Below the pieces are notes generated by a model. That model searched no databases. It was not told the DNA's origin and worked only from the letters and a program-made list of their open reading frames with translations. DNA of 64,000 nt from Candidatus Lernaella stagnicola (GTDB lineage: Bacteria > Lernaellota > Lernaellaia > Lernaellales > Lernaellaceae), in contig JAVCCK010000020.1 of NCBI GenBank assembly GCA_030765525.1, positions 124,001-188,000 on the forward strand, written 5' to 3'. A program made the position numbers and the translations under genes. Shown here in pieces: positions 26,902 through 36,023 of the stretch; within the stretch, counting starts at the first letter, position 1, and the number at the start of each line of letters is the position of its first letter.

Positions 26902-28953
26902 ATGGACGATTGGACAAAAATGCGACGAAAGCGCGTCTCCCGCCGCTGGTTTTGGGCGGGCGTAATACTGGCGTTGCTGATCGCTGCGGGCTGGCTAAGC
27001 CACCGCATGGTCCAAGGCTACGTGCGGCAACAATTGGACCGCGAACTGGCCGACATCCTTCCTCAAATTGAGAAAAAAACCGGCTTGCTCGTCACGGTGG
27101 GCGGCATTGCGATGAGTCTGGACGGCACCGGCGAACTGCGGGACGTCTCGGTATCGGCGCGAGATAAGACGGGGCAGCCGTTTTTCACCGTGGAAAGCAT
27201 CGACATCGAATACGAGTTGGATTGGGGCGAGCGACGCGCCCGGGTGACCGGCTTGCTGTTTGGCGGTCCGTCGCTGACGGTCGATTTCCTCCCGGAAGGC
27301 GGGACGAATCTGCCGGCATTTGTCGATCGACTGCTGGGAGCGGATTATCCGACCGCGAACGTTGCCGTCGAAGGCGACGGCGGATTGCGGACCCTGGCCG
27401 GCGGGAGAGTAACATTGCCCGAGCGGTTGCCGATACGTTATCGGAACGGGTCGTTGACCGTGCGGGACCGCGGGCGCTTCGGCAAAACCGAACAGACACT
27501 GTCCACCGTCCATAAAGCCGACGGCAACATCGTATTTCATCTCGACGACAAAACGGCGCGGCTGGAAGGTCGCTGCGGCCAGCCCCACGGCGGCAAGCTG
27601 CAATACAAGGTGTCGCTGCACCACGCGGGCCAGGACGTGGCTCTGAACGCCGTGCGGTGGAGCTTGGCCGACCTCTCGGCGGTGGCCCCCCCGTACATAC
27701 AGTTGAGTGAGTCAACGCGGTTGAACGGCTCGCTGGAATTGCAGCGGCGTAACGACGACCCGGTGCTGCACGTGGCCGTCGACGGGCGAATGGACGGCCT
27801 CACGTTGGAGCATTTCCGCCTGGCCCGGCAGCCGGTGCGCAATATCCAGGGCGGCATCGCCGGCAAGCTTGTTATCGATACGCAAAAGAACACGGTGGGC
27901 AGCCACGATCTGGTGCTGAGCCTGGGACGGGCGGAGGTTCACCTGCAAGAGTTTCACGTGCGGGCGGGCGAGAATCTGCCGTTTGAATTACGCACGAAAA
28001 TCCGCACGGCGCGCTTGGACCTCCAGGATTTGCTGGACGGCCTGCCGGAGGGTTTGGTCCCCTCTCTGCAAGGGGCGATCGTCGAAGGCGAACTGGATTT
28101 GAACGCGACGTTAGTCGTCGATATGGAGAACATTCGCGAAAGCGCTTTGGACATCAAAGGTGGGATCAGCGGCTTCCGGGCGATTTCGGTGCCGCCGCCG
28201 GTGGACGTGCGGCGTGTGAAGCGACCTGATTTTCGACACGTCATCGTGCGCAAGGGAGTGTTCAAGCGGGAAATCATCGTGGGTCCCTCAAACCCAGGTT
28301 TTGTGCCGTATGCGGCGACGGGGCACTATCTTCGCGGGGCGGTGCTCACATGCGAGGACGGCTCGTTTTTCCGTCATAACGGCTTCATGTTGCGGCACAT
28401 TAACGATTCGCTGCGCCGCAACCTGCGGGATAAACGCTTTTCGCGCGGTGCCAGCACGGTCAGTATGCAATTGGTGAAGAATCTGTTCCTTTCCCACGAC
28501 AAGACCGTCTCCCGCAAGTTGCAGGAAGCCATGCTGACGTGGTGGATCGAAAAGGAAGTGGACAAGCAGCGATTGCTGGAAGTCTATTTGAATATCATTG
28601 AGTGGGGGCCGGATATCTACGGCGTCGGCCCGGCGTCGCGTCATTATTTTCACCGGCATCCGAGCAAGCTGTTGCCCATTCAGGCGGCCTGGATGGCGAG
28701 CATCATTTCCAATCCGGTGCGGTTTTATTACATGAAAGCGCGCGGTTCGGTCGGCGCGGGTTGGAAAACGAACCTGGCGTTTATCATGCAAAAGATGCGC
28801 GAACGCGGTACGATCACCCAGGAAGATTACGACCTGGCCGCCGAGTATGATTTTTGGGTGCCTTTCGGAAGCGCGGATTATCCGTCCGACAAAGAGGAAG
28901 ACGGCAACAGCGCGGCCGAGGGTGACACGACGAGCGACATACCGACGCCGTAG
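26902..28953 (+). CDS. AsmA-like/GT51 peptidoglycan transglycosylase, monofunctional
   Basis: About 683 residues with one N-terminal span (about 14-34). A long beta-rich periplasmic region (about 40-440) resembles AsmA/DUF3971-type membrane-lipid proteins (VGGIAMSLDGTGELRDVSVSA). The C-terminal part (about 465-640) is a GT51 domain that polymerises lipid II: catalytic CEDGSFFRHNGF near residue 485, RGASTVSMQLVKNLFLS, and the YLNIIEWGPDIYGV block. No transpeptidase domain follows, so partner enzymes must crosslink. An in-frame TTG at 26881 is possible; ATG 26902 gives the better N-terminus. A near-match to a sigma-54 site lies upstream but has the wrong spacing. The fusion of these two domains is unusual but I have seen similar ones in delta-type bacteria. 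Confidence 0.82.
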   Translation: MDDWTKMRRKRVSRRWFWAGVILALLIAAGWLSHRMVQGYVRQQLDRELADILPQIEKKTGLLVTVGGIAMSLDGTGELRDVSVSARDKTGQPFFTVESIDIEYELDWGERRARVTGLLFGGPSLTVDFLPEGGTNLPAFVDRLLGADYPTANVAVEGDGGLRTLAGGRVTLPERLPIRYRNGSLTVRDRGRFGKTEQTLSTVHKADGNIVFHLDDKTARLEGRCGQPHGGKLQYKVSLHHAGQDVALNAVRWSLADLSAVAPPYIQLSESTRLNGSLELQRRNDDPVLHVAVDGRMDGLTLEHFRLARQPVRNIQGGIAGKLVIDTQKNTVGSHDLVLSLGRAEVHLQEFHVRAGENLPFELRTKIRTARLDLQDLLDGLPEGLVPSLQGAIVEGELDLNATLVVDMENIRESALDIKGGISGFRAISVPPPVDVRRVKRPDFRHVIVRKGVFKREIIVGPSNPGFVPYAATGHYLRGAVLTCEDGSFFRHNGFMLRHINDSLRRNLRDKRFSRGASTVSMQLVKNLFLSHDKTVSRKLQEAMLTWWIEKEVDKQRLLEVYLNIIEWGPDIYGVGPASRHYFHRHPSKLLPIQAAWMASIISNPVRFYYMKARGSVGAGWKTNLAFIMQKMRERGTITQEDYDLAAEYDFWVPFGSADYPSDKEEDGNSAAEGDTTSDIPTP

Positions 28954-29051
28954 CGTTTTGTGATCGCCGGGCGGCGTGCCTACCGGCGGCTCAGGCGGTG
29001 CCGAAAAAGAGTTTTTAGTGAAAAAATAAGGTGTTCGATACGATTTACAGC

Positions 29052-29080
29052 TTGACATTGGCCGACGATGATTTTTTGAT
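29052..29080 (+). promoter_or_regulatory. Sigma-70-type promoter of the lipoprotein-rlmI unit
   Basis: A perfect TTGACA (29052-29057), 17 bp and TTTGAT (29075-29080) lie about 30 bp before the lipoprotein start at 29110. Transcription would start near 29087. Confidence 0.55.
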
Positions 29081-29109
29081 TGCTTACGACGAATTGTGAG
29101 GAGAGTGGA

Positions 29110-29511
29110 ATGAAATATGTATCGATCCTATTGCTTTCGCTCGCTCTGTTGATGGCGGCGTGCAGTTCCGGCCCCTTGGTAACCCTGGGCGATCCGCAAC
29201 CGGAGGGCGTTGTCGTCGAGCAAGTTACAGCCGGGAAAATCCATCTTGGATTCGTCCGGTATTTGGATACGTACGTATCGTTGGAAGTCGAATTCGCCCG
29301 CAAAATGAACTCCTCACCCAAGGAAGGCTTTCAGACGATTCTGGTCAAGCACAGCTACGGACAATGGTACGTTCTGGTCAAAGAAGGCTTGTACAAGACC
29401 GAGATCAGCAAGTTGAAGAAGGGTAAGACGATTCGCATTTGCGGCCGGGTGGCCGCGTCTCGCTTGCCGACCGACGATCAATCGAAAATCACTATCATCA
29501 TCGATAAATAA
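29110..29511 (+). CDS. Small lipoprotein of unknown function
   Basis: The 133-residue product starts MKYVSILLLSLALLMAAC, a signal peptide with lipobox LMAAC (Cys 18). The mature part is mostly beta-like, about 115 residues, with DSTY-less, charged C-terminal strands (TIRICGRVAASRLP) that could form an OB-like barrel. ATG 29110 has AGGAG six bases upstream, so the in-frame ATG at 29080, which lies in the promoter, is rejected. The next gene, rlmI, starts 9 bp later. No family recognised. Confidence 0.7.
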   Translation: MKYVSILLLSLALLMAACSSGPLVTLGDPQPEGVVVEQVTAGKIHLGFVRYLDTYVSLEVEFARKMNSSPKEGFQTILVKHSYGQWYVLVKEGLYKTEISKLKKGKTIRICGRVAASRLPTDDQSKITIIIDK

Positions 29512-29520
29512 GAGATCAAC

Positions 29521-30702
29521 ATGCCGAATTTGCCGCACATCGTGTTACGTCCGGGTCGAGAAAAATCAGTACGCAACCGCCATCCGTGGGTGTTTTCAGG
29601 CGCCGTGGAGCACGAGCCCGACGATTTGGAAAAAGGGCAAGTGGTATACGTGGACGACGCTGAGGGCAACGTACTGGGCAGCGGGACGTACAATGCCGAC
29701 AGCCAGATTAGGGTGCGCTTGTTTACCTTCGCCGACGAAGAGATCGACGCCACGTGGTTCTCGCGGAAAGTGCAGAATGCCGAACAATGGCGAAAGCAGC
29801 TACTGCCGCCCAATACCAACGCGTTTCGTGTCCTATCGGGGGAGGCCGACGGCGTCCCGGGGTTAATCGTCGACCGCTACGGCGACGGGCTGGTCGTCAC
29901 CTTGGCCACCGCCGGCGCCGACTTCCTGCGGCAGCCCATCATCGATGGACTCGTCACCGGCTGCCGACCCGAATGGATCTTGGAGCGCAGTTCCGGGGGG
30001 TACCGCAGGGAAGAAAACGTTCCGCCCCGGGTGGCCGAAATGTACGGCGAGGTGCCCGAGGATCCGGTCCAAATAGTCGAAAACGGTTTGAAATTCCTGG
30101 TCGATATTCGGGCGGGACAGAAAACCGGATTCTTTCTCGATCAACGAGCGGCCCGTTATGCCGCGATGAAGATGGCCGGTGGGCGAACGGTGCTCAACGC
30201 ATTCGGGTACACCGGCGGCTTCGGCGTATACGCTAAAGCCGGAGACGCCGGCCGCACGGTAACCGTCGACCTCAATCGGGCGGCGCTGGATCTGGCGGCG
30301 AAGAACCACGAACTCAACCAACAGCGCTGCGGTGAAGACGATTTCGTGTGTATGGATGTGTTCGACTTTCTACGTGTAGACGAAACGCGCTTTGACATGA
30401 TTATTCTGGATCCGCCCGCGTTTGCTAAAAGCAAAGCGGCATTGAACCGCGCCACGCGCGGCTACAAAGATATCAACTTGTTGGCCATGCGGCGGCTGCC
30501 GCCCGGCGGATTGTTGTTCACGTTTTCCTGCAGCGGTCACGTAAATCTGGAATTACACCGCAAAGTGCTCTTTGGAGCCGCGTTGGATGCCGGCCGAAAC
30601 GTACAAATCTTGCGCATCATGGGACAGGAAATCGATCACCCGATCAATGTGTATCATCCGGAAGGCGAGTATCTTACGGGGTTCATTTGTCGGGTTGAAT
30701 AG
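29521..30702 (+). CDS. rlmI: 23S rRNA m5C methyltransferase of the RlmI family
   Basis: SAM-dependent enzyme that in E. coli methylates C1962 of 23S rRNA. The 393-residue length is normal. An N-terminal PUA domain (about 1-75, VLRPGREKSVRNRHPWVFSGAVE) precedes an EEHEE-like linker. The Rossmann methyltransferase follows: GQKTGFFLDQR, VLNAFGYTGGFGVYA, the catalytic-region ILDPPAFAKSK, and TFSCSGHV with the nucleophile Cys. It follows the small lipoprotein by 9 bp and a small unknown gene follows by 24 bp. Confidence 0.9.
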   Translation: MPNLPHIVLRPGREKSVRNRHPWVFSGAVEHEPDDLEKGQVVYVDDAEGNVLGSGTYNADSQIRVRLFTFADEEIDATWFSRKVQNAEQWRKQLLPPNTNAFRVLSGEADGVPGLIVDRYGDGLVVTLATAGADFLRQPIIDGLVTGCRPEWILERSSGGYRREENVPPRVAEMYGEVPEDPVQIVENGLKFLVDIRAGQKTGFFLDQRAARYAAMKMAGGRTVLNAFGYTGGFGVYAKAGDAGRTVTVDLNRAALDLAAKNHELNQQRCGEDDFVCMDVFDFLRVDETRFDMIILDPPAFAKSKAALNRATRGYKDINLLAMRRLPPGGLLFTFSCSGHVNLELHRKVLFGAALDAGRNVQILRIMGQEIDHPINVYHPEGEYLTGFICRVE

Positions 30703-30726
30703 ACGACTTTGAGAGGGGTGTGATTG

Positions 30727-31143
30727 ATGAAAAAAGTGGAAATGGTGCGGTGTTGGGTATCGAGCCCGGACAACGACGATCAATCGTCAAGTGCGCCGCC
30801 GACCGTACGGTACGTGCCGAGCGACATTTATCGTTTGTGGCGCTATTTGATGGAAGACGTCAAAGGCTTCCAAATCGAGGGTGCCGAGACCTCTTTTTGG
30901 GTCGATGATGAGATGTACAGCCGCGAGAAGAGTATCTACGGCGAACACACGACCGACCATGTCACCGAAGTCGGCTTCATCTACTGCCGCGACAGTGAAG
31001 TCGGCCGACCCGTGATCCGCTTTTTCCCACAAGACCAACTCGAGGCGATTCTTGGATTTTTCATGAAGAATTTTCCCGAGGAATACATCAAAGGCGGTCT
31101 GCAAAAGACGAATGGCTTTTTCGTGTCCGTGAAAAAAGAATAG
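30727..31143 (+). CDS. Small protein of unknown function
   Basis: About 138 residues, no signal peptide or membrane span. The sequence is acidic and mixed alpha/beta with conserved-looking aromatic patches (YVPSDIYRLWRYLME, FWVDDEMYSR). ATG 30727 has AGGGG eight bases upstream; a TTG at 30724 is less likely. It lies between rlmI and the MscS gene, likely in the same unit. I recognise no family. Confidence 0.55.
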   Translation: MKKVEMVRCWVSSPDNDDQSSSAPPTVRYVPSDIYRLWRYLMEDVKGFQIEGAETSFWVDDEMYSREKSIYGEHTTDHVTEVGFIYCRDSEVGRPVIRFFPQDQLEAILGFFMKNFPEEYIKGGLQKTNGFFVSVKKE

Positions 31144-31182
31144 GAGTTTGGGCCAAACCTACTCGTAGGTCATCCCGATACA

Positions 31183-32562
31183 ATGGACACTTGGCGACAA
31201 GTAACGGATTTCATACACCACACGACGGGTTTGGAGCGGCAGCGCTTCGAGGACATCCTTTGGACCGCTCTCGTCGTTCTGTTGTACTTCGTTTTTCGCA
31301 GCATCCTCCGCAAATTGATCGCCCACTATTGGCAGGACGCGTCACGCCGCTATGTGGCGATGAAATCCGTTTCAACCATTCTGGGAATCGTGGCGATCCT
31401 GTTCATTGTGCGCATCTGGCTGGGCGGGATGGCGGGCTTCATGACCTATCTCGGGTTGCTTTCGGCCGGTGTCGCCGTGGCGCTCAAGGACCCGCTGGCG
31501 AACATGGCCGGTTGGCTGTTCATTCTCGTGCGTGGCCCCTTTCACGTTGGCGACCGCATTCAACTCGGCCAGACCGCCGGCGATGTCGTGGATATTAGGC
31601 TCTTCCAGTTCTCTGTCATTGAAATCGGCAACTGGGTGGACGCCGATCAGAGCACGGGACGCATCATTCACGTGCCGAACGGCTTGCTTTTTCAACATCC
31701 GGTCGCCAATTACACTCAGGGTTTCGCCTTCATCTGGAACGAAATTCAAGTGACCGTCACCTTTGAAAGCGATTGGAAAAAGGCCAAGGGACTGTTGCGG
31801 GAAATCGCCGACCGAAACAGCGCCTACGATATGAAAAGGGCCGAGCAGGAAGTTCGCCAGGCCGCCGACAAATACTTGATTCATTACCGTTATCTGACGC
31901 CGATTGTGTGGACGGCGGTCGCCGATTCGGGCGTCAACTTGACGATTCGTTACCTATGCAATCCGCGAGCGCGGCGCAGCACCGAAACCAAGATGTGGGA
32001 GGATGTGCTCGAGCGCTTTGCCGCCTGCGACGATATCGATTTCGCCTACCCGACCGAGCGATTCTACTTCAATCGCAGCGAAGGAAAATCAGGCGCGGGG
32101 GGGGGGCCGGTGCGGTCGATGCACCCGGCCTTCAAGGAGACGGCAAGTCGGGGGACTAGCCCGCTATTCTTCGCTTTTTTTCCGCAACGCCGCCGTTTCG
32201 AAAACCTGATTCACAACATCTTCGTCCACGGCCAGCCGCACCAGCGCCCGCCCGAGTTGCGGACCGTTGAGGCTCAAATAGCGATCGCGCAACCGGCCGA
32301 ATCCTACCGCACCCACCGCATGCAGCAGACCGTTGGCCACCGTCGCGCCGACACGCTCGCCGGTCCGCTTTTCCTCGCGGTCCTCGCCGGTGATGAACGA
32401 GGGACGCGCGATGATGTACGGCAAGCCGGACGCGGTGAGTTCCGCTTCCATCTTGACCCGCGCCCCGTAGTACTCGCCCTTGGCCCCGGGATCCGCGCCG
32501 ACCGCCGACAGATACACAAAAAGCGGCGCGATGTGGGCGGCTTGGGCTGTTTGCAGCAATAG
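31183..32562 (+). CDS. Small-conductance mechanosensitive channel (MscS family); 3' part of the frame doubtful
   Basis: Stretch-activated channel that relieves turgor after osmotic downshift. It has membrane spans near residues 20-45, 65-85 and 90-115, then the pore helix and beta domain signature (LLSAGVAVALKDPLANMAGWLF; RGPFHVGDRIQLG; RIIHVPNGLLFQHP). The C-terminal cytoplasmic region follows to FAYPTERFYFN near residue 304. From the G10 tract (32097-32106) on, the frame as given runs 450 bp antisense through the reductase gene at 32164-32907, with low-complexity basic sequence. One added G would give a stop at 32157-32159, just before the neighbour's stop. The real protein is therefore probably about 325 residues. 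Confidence 0.7.
   Translation: MDTWRQVTDFIHHTTGLERQRFEDILWTALVVLLYFVFRSILRKLIAHYWQDASRRYVAMKSVSTILGIVAILFIVRIWLGGMAGFMTYLGLLSAGVAVALKDPLANMAGWLFILVRGPFHVGDRIQLGQTAGDVVDIRLFQFSVIEIGNWVDADQSTGRIIHVPNGLLFQHPVANYTQGFAFIWNEIQVTVTFESDWKKAKGLLREIADRNSAYDMKRAEQEVRQAADKYLIHYRYLTPIVWTAVADSGVNLTIRYLCNPRARRSTETKMWEDVLERFAACDDIDFAYPTERFYFNRSEGKSGAGGGPVRSMHPAFKETASRGTSPLFFAFFPQRRRFENLIHNIFVHGQPHQRPPELRTVEAQIAIAQPAESYRTHRMQQTVGHRRADTLAGPLFLAVLAGDERGTRDDVRQAGRGEFRFHLDPRPVVLALGPGIRADRRQIHKKRRDVGGLGCLQQ
32097..32106 (+). repeat. G10 homopolymer inside the MscS gene
   Basis: Ten consecutive G residues interrupt the 3' end of the channel gene. With eleven G the frame closes at TAG 32157-32159, five bases before the convergent gene's stop at 32164-32166. 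With nine it would end at 32209. The tract may be an assembly error, a phase-variable slip site or a programmed frameshift site. Confidence 0.8.
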
Positions 32563-32907
32563 GGAACTCAGGCCGTAATCAACCGCCGCGTAGGTGGCCG
32601 TTTGGGGATCACCGCCGGCTTTGCTCACCGCTTTGCGGCGGGCGCGGGTGGTGCCGAGCAGGGCGAAAACGACCGTCGGCGCAACGCGTTGCATGGTTTG
32701 CGTCATCGGCGCCGACTCCCACGGCGTTGTGTCGACCTGCGCGCCCAGCGCTCCAAGGAAATCGCGCCAGTAGTCGAGGCGGGGCGAGTCGGGCCGTACG
32801 TGCGCCACGGTTTCAATCCCCGCCGCGCGCAATTCGCGGACGACGTTCATGCCTGTGTAGCCGGTGGCCCCGGCGACCAGAGCACGCATCGGTTGGGGGT
32901 CAGTCAT
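32164..32907 (-). CDS. NAD(P)-binding protein, NmrA-like atypical SDR
   Basis: The 247-residue protein has a Rossmann start RALVAGATGYTGMNVVREL with the glycine motif GATGYTG, and later YYGARVKMEAELTASGLPYIIARP with the Tyr/Lys arrangement of atypical SDRs. It resembles NmrA/YlbE-type redox sensors or small reductases. The substrate is unknown. The start at 32907 overlaps the stop of the YedK gene (32900) by 8 bp, so both are in one operon. An internal Met at residue 7 is an alternative start. Confidence 0.8.
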   Translation of the reverse strand: MTDPQPMRALVAGATGYTGMNVVRELRAAGIETVAHVRPDSPRLDYWRDFLGALGAQVDTTPWESAPMTQTMQRVAPTVVFALLGTTRARRKAVSKAGGDPQTATYAAVDYGLSSLLLQTAQAAHIAPLFVYLSAVGADPGAKGEYYGARVKMEAELTASGLPYIIARPSFITGEDREEKRTGERVGATVANGLLHAVGAVGFGRLRDRYLSLNGPQLGRALVRLAVDEDVVNQVFETAALRKKSEE

Positions 32908-33616
32908 GATCGGCCTCCCGGTCCAGCAGCGTCATTTGCCCTTGTATTTCCATCGGTTTAAGGACCTCCGGGCCATCGTTGCGCGGGCTGTTGACCCCAG
33001 CGCCGATCGGCTCGGCGATCATTTCGTCATCGGGGAATTGTCGCAGAAGATGCTGCACCAGTTCGGCCTTTTGCGCGAGCGGATCGAGCCACAAGCCGAA
33101 ATCGGCGGGCCGCAGGACGACCGGCATGCGTGCGTGAATCTCGGCCATGAAGGGCGAGGCGGCGGCGGTGATGATGGCGCACGAGAGGATCTCACTACCG
33201 TCGCTGCTTTGCCAGTGTTCCCAAAGGCCCGCGAAGGCGAAGGGCTTGCCGTCGCGCCGCTTGATGTGCATCGGCTGCTTACGGTCGGCGTATTTCTTCC
33301 ATTCGTAGAAACCCGAAGCCGGAATGAGGCAACGGCGGTATTTCGCCGCGTTGCGGAAGGCGGGCTTCTCGCCGATGGTCTCGCCGCGGGCGTTGATCAT
33401 CCGTGCGCCCATTTGCGGGTCCTTGGCCCAAAAGGGAATCAGGCCCCAATGCATAATGTCCAATGTGGGGTCGGTAACGCCTGCCGGGATGCGGGCGACG
33501 GAGATCGGTTGAGTGGGCGCGATGTTGTAGCGGGGCGGCGGCGCGTCCGTGATGGAAAACGCAAAGAGTTCCGATAGTTCCGAAGGCCCGGCGATGAGGT
33601 TGAATCGTCCGCACAT
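32900..33616 (-). CDS. yedK: SRAP-family abasic-site shield (YedK/HMCES)
   Basis: Forms a covalent thiazolidine link with abasic sites in single-stranded DNA and so protects replication forks. The 238-residue protein starts MCGRFNL, so Cys2 is the reactive residue after Met removal. The active-site set is present: INARGET, SGFYEWKK and HARMPVVL. It lies 4 bp after the lipase lipoprotein gene and overlaps the reductase gene. It is not next to uvrA, but both bear on DNA-damage tolerance. Confidence 0.95.
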   Translation of the reverse strand: MCGRFNLIAGPSELSELFAFSITDAPPPRYNIAPTQPISVARIPAGVTDPTLDIMHWGLIPFWAKDPQMGARMINARGETIGEKPAFRNAAKYRRCLIPASGFYEWKKYADRKQPMHIKRRDGKPFAFAGLWEHWQSSDGSEILSCAIITAAASPFMAEIHARMPVVLRPADFGLWLDPLAQKAELVQHLLRQFPDDEMIAEPIGAGVNSPRNDGPEVLKPMEIQGQMTLLDREADHD

Positions 33617-33620
33617 GGCG

Positions 33621-35030
33621 TTATTGGAAGACGGCGATGGCTAGACCGCCGGTTTTTGAGGGCCAGTTGCGCATCGTCAACGGGCGTCCGTTGGTTTCGA
33701 ATTGGATGACGCCGGGTTCATCCGCCGGCACGATCATGTCGAAAAAGCGGATGAAGGGGAAGAAGGCGAACAAACCCCCGGCGACAGTTTCGTCGCTGAC
33801 ACCGTTGAAATTGGCGTCGAAGAAAAACAGCGCAATGGTGGAAATTTCGGGGTCCATGATCCCCGGTATCGAGAGGTCCACGCCGTTTACCGCCAACGTG
33901 TCGCGGCCGAAATACATCGCTTGGTTGAGGTTGAGGTAGGCGAATATCGCGTAGTCGTCGTTGTAGGGCAGCAGACGGAACACCAGACCGAGCAGGGTGT
34001 CGGGTTCCGGAAACACTCGAAAATACAGCTTGTTATTCGAGCGCGGAAAGGACTCGAAATAATAGTGGATGGGCGGGAACGCGTCGTTCGGATCGTGTAT
34101 CTCGAATTCATAATAGGTGTCGGGCGACGCGGCGAAATCGCCCCAAAAGCCTTGCCGGTCGGAGGTGTATTCGGCCACCGGCGTTTCGCTGAAACGCTCG
34201 CCGGTCTGGGAGTCCACGCCGAAAACGCGAATCAGGAAATCCGCCGCCGGGTTGTTCGTGCCGAACACCAGGGAGCGGCCGGAGAGGACGATGTCGGATT
34301 CCGGCAGAATGTCAGTAGTTACCGGCACTTCGCCTTCGTTGAAGAAGGGATAAATGGCCGCGAAAGTGTCTTCCGAGGTCGCGACCTGCAGGTGGTCGAG
34401 GTCGTCCAACGCGACGTTTTGGCCGCCGGGAATTTCGCTGGAGCCGGCCATCGTGTCGGCGGCGGAGGAGACGCTCATCCCCGGTACGCCGTTGGGCACC
34501 GGCCCGTTGGGAAAGGATGCGAGGCTGACGTAATGCGCCACTTTGGAGGCCTGTTCAGGCTCGGCGAGGTATTGGTAGCACACTGCGCCGCCCAGCGAGT
34601 GCCCGAGCAAGTCGACCTGCTCGGCCTCGGTCCGGTCGAGCACGCGGTCGATGAAGTTATCGAGGCGGCCCGACGTGCCCAGGGGGCCGAAAAGCGTATC
34701 GTAGTCGAAGGCGAAAATACGATCCGGGCAGTAGTTGTTGGAGGCAAAACGCATGGTCTGCGTCGCGAAGGCGTCGCCTACTTCCAGGAAGCCGTGGACG
34801 AAGACAATCGGCCTTTTCGACGTGTCGCACGGCGTGTCGTCGTCACTATTTGTGTCGTCATCGTCATTATTGTCGTCATTGTTATCGTCGTCATCGTCGT
34901 CGTTGGCGTCGTCATCGTCACCGGTTAAGGGCGTTTGGTCATCGTTTTCATCGCTTTCGCCGCACGCAAAAACGATCACCAGCAGCGCGGCAATCAGCAG
35001 AAGCAGCCAACGTTGTTTCCCGTAATTCAT
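33621..35030 (-). CDS. Lipoprotein with Asp-rich linker and alpha/beta-hydrolase (lipase-like)
   Basis: The 469-residue protein has a signal with lipobox VFAC (Cys 23). A linker (about 37-67) is almost pure Asp/Asn. The hydrolase begins with IVFVHGF (76-81) and carries the nucleophile elbow GHSLGG (Ser145) as in bacterial triacylglycerol lipases (class I family). After about residue 250 a beta-rich region follows (YYEFEIHDPND, FYFRVF-like), not part of a minimal lipase. Its substrate is unknown. The poly-Asp linker recurs in three other exported proteins in the window. It opens the minus-strand unit with YedK and the reductase. Confidence 0.82.
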   Translation of the reverse strand: MNYGKQRWLLLLIAALLVIVFACGESDENDDQTPLTGDDDDANDDDDDDNNDDNNDDDDTNSDDDTPCDTSKRPIVFVHGFLEVGDAFATQTMRFASNNYCPDRIFAFDYDTLFGPLGTSGRLDNFIDRVLDRTEAEQVDLLGHSLGGAVCYQYLAEPEQASKVAHYVSLASFPNGPVPNGVPGMSVSSAADTMAGSSEIPGGQNVALDDLDHLQVATSEDTFAAIYPFFNEGEVPVTTDILPESDIVLSGRSLVFGTNNPAADFLIRVFGVDSQTGERFSETPVAEYTSDRQGFWGDFAASPDTYYEFEIHDPNDAFPPIHYYFESFPRSNNKLYFRVFPEPDTLLGLVFRLLPYNDDYAIFAYLNLNQAMYFGRDTLAVNGVDLSIPGIMDPEISTIALFFFDANFNGVSDETVAGGLFAFFPFIRFFDMIVPADEPGVIQFETNGRPLTMRNWPSKTGGLAIAVFQ

Positions 35031-35145
35031 GGTGCAACTCGCTCATCTTGTTTCAGGAGGCTAGTATGATAACCTGAATTTGTGATGCGTGTTAGAGTTT
35101 GCTACGTTTTCGCCATCCGAAAAAATCGGAACCGCGGGGGTAAGG

Positions 35146-35976
35146 ATGTCGCAACGAAAGTGCGATAATTGCGGCGCTCCGTTGCCGCGCGACGGCTACG
35201 TGTGTGCCTACTGCAATACAGATTGGACGCCGGACTCGCCGGAATTCGGTAAGCGTCCGAAAACGCCGGCGAAACCCATCGTCCCCCCGCCTCAGGCCAA
35301 ACCAGCGCCGCCGCCCCGCCCGAAGAAAAAGCCGCCGAAGGACGTAGTCATTTTTGTTGTGCTGCTTGTTTTTTGCTGCTGGCCGGGGGCGCTCGTGTAT
35401 TTGTGGGCGGGCACCGCGTGGGAACGGCGCGTTAAGTGGATTTTGACCGCGGCGGTCATTGTGCCGATGGTGGTGTTGTTCACGTGGTTCCTCTTTGACA
35501 TCAACGTGAACCGCATCGACGGCGTCGGGGAGAAAATTACTGCGGACGCCCCGGCGATGGATGATCGCGCTTACGTCGAGTTGGCGCCGGGTTCGGTGTA
35601 TCAGCGGATGATCGACGTCCGCGAAAAGGAACGGGAATCGCAGCGGAAGTTGTGGCGGGAGCAATTCGAGGGCAAGTGGGTGCAGTGGATCGGCGTGGTC
35701 GAAACGAGATCGACGTACTCCGGCATCCCGAGTCACGTAACCATCAGGGTCCACAATAAGGCCTCGTTCAAAATCAAAGTGTATTTTGACCCCGCGCACA
35801 AAGCTGCTCTGGGGAAGTTGAGAAACGGCGATACGGTGCAGGTGAGCGGAAGGTTGTGGGGCTTCTCCTGCGCGCTGGACGAAATCGAATTGGCCGACGG
35901 CTTGTTTGTGGTTGTCGTGGACGAAAAGAAGGACGTCGATCCGGTGGCCACCAAGCCGGGACGTCAATTCACGTAA
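35146..35976 (+). CDS. Zinc-ribbon membrane protein with OB-like C-terminal domain
   Basis: The 276-residue protein starts MSQRKCDNCGAPLPRDGYVCAYC, a four-Cys zinc ribbon, then a Pro/Lys-rich linker (PPPQAKPAPPPRPKKKPPK). Two hydrophobic segments follow (about 70-92 and 100-122). The C-terminal half (about 170-270) has beta strands with GDTVQVSGRLWGF, like the OB-fold of nucleic-acid or lipid-binding proteins. ATG 35146 follows TAAGG. The frame is open upstream but has no signal there. It is divergent from the lipase gene and ends before the epimerase promoter. Function unknown. Confidence 0.6.
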   Translation: MSQRKCDNCGAPLPRDGYVCAYCNTDWTPDSPEFGKRPKTPAKPIVPPPQAKPAPPPRPKKKPPKDVVIFVVLLVFCCWPGALVYLWAGTAWERRVKWILTAAVIVPMVVLFTWFLFDINVNRIDGVGEKITADAPAMDDRAYVELAPGSVYQRMIDVREKERESQRKLWREQFEGKWVQWIGVVETRSTYSGIPSHVTIRVHNKASFKIKVYFDPAHKAALGKLRNGDTVQVSGRLWGFSCALDEIELADGLFVVVVDEKKDVDPVATKPGRQFT

Positions 35977-36023
35977 AACAAGCGCATATCGAGCGTTAGC
36001 GGCGATCGCGGCGCGGCGTCCCT

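Noticed and set aside
33702-34928. A 408-codon plus-strand frame
   Set aside because: It is the antisense shadow of the lipase gene; the lipase has signal, nucleophile elbow and lipobox.
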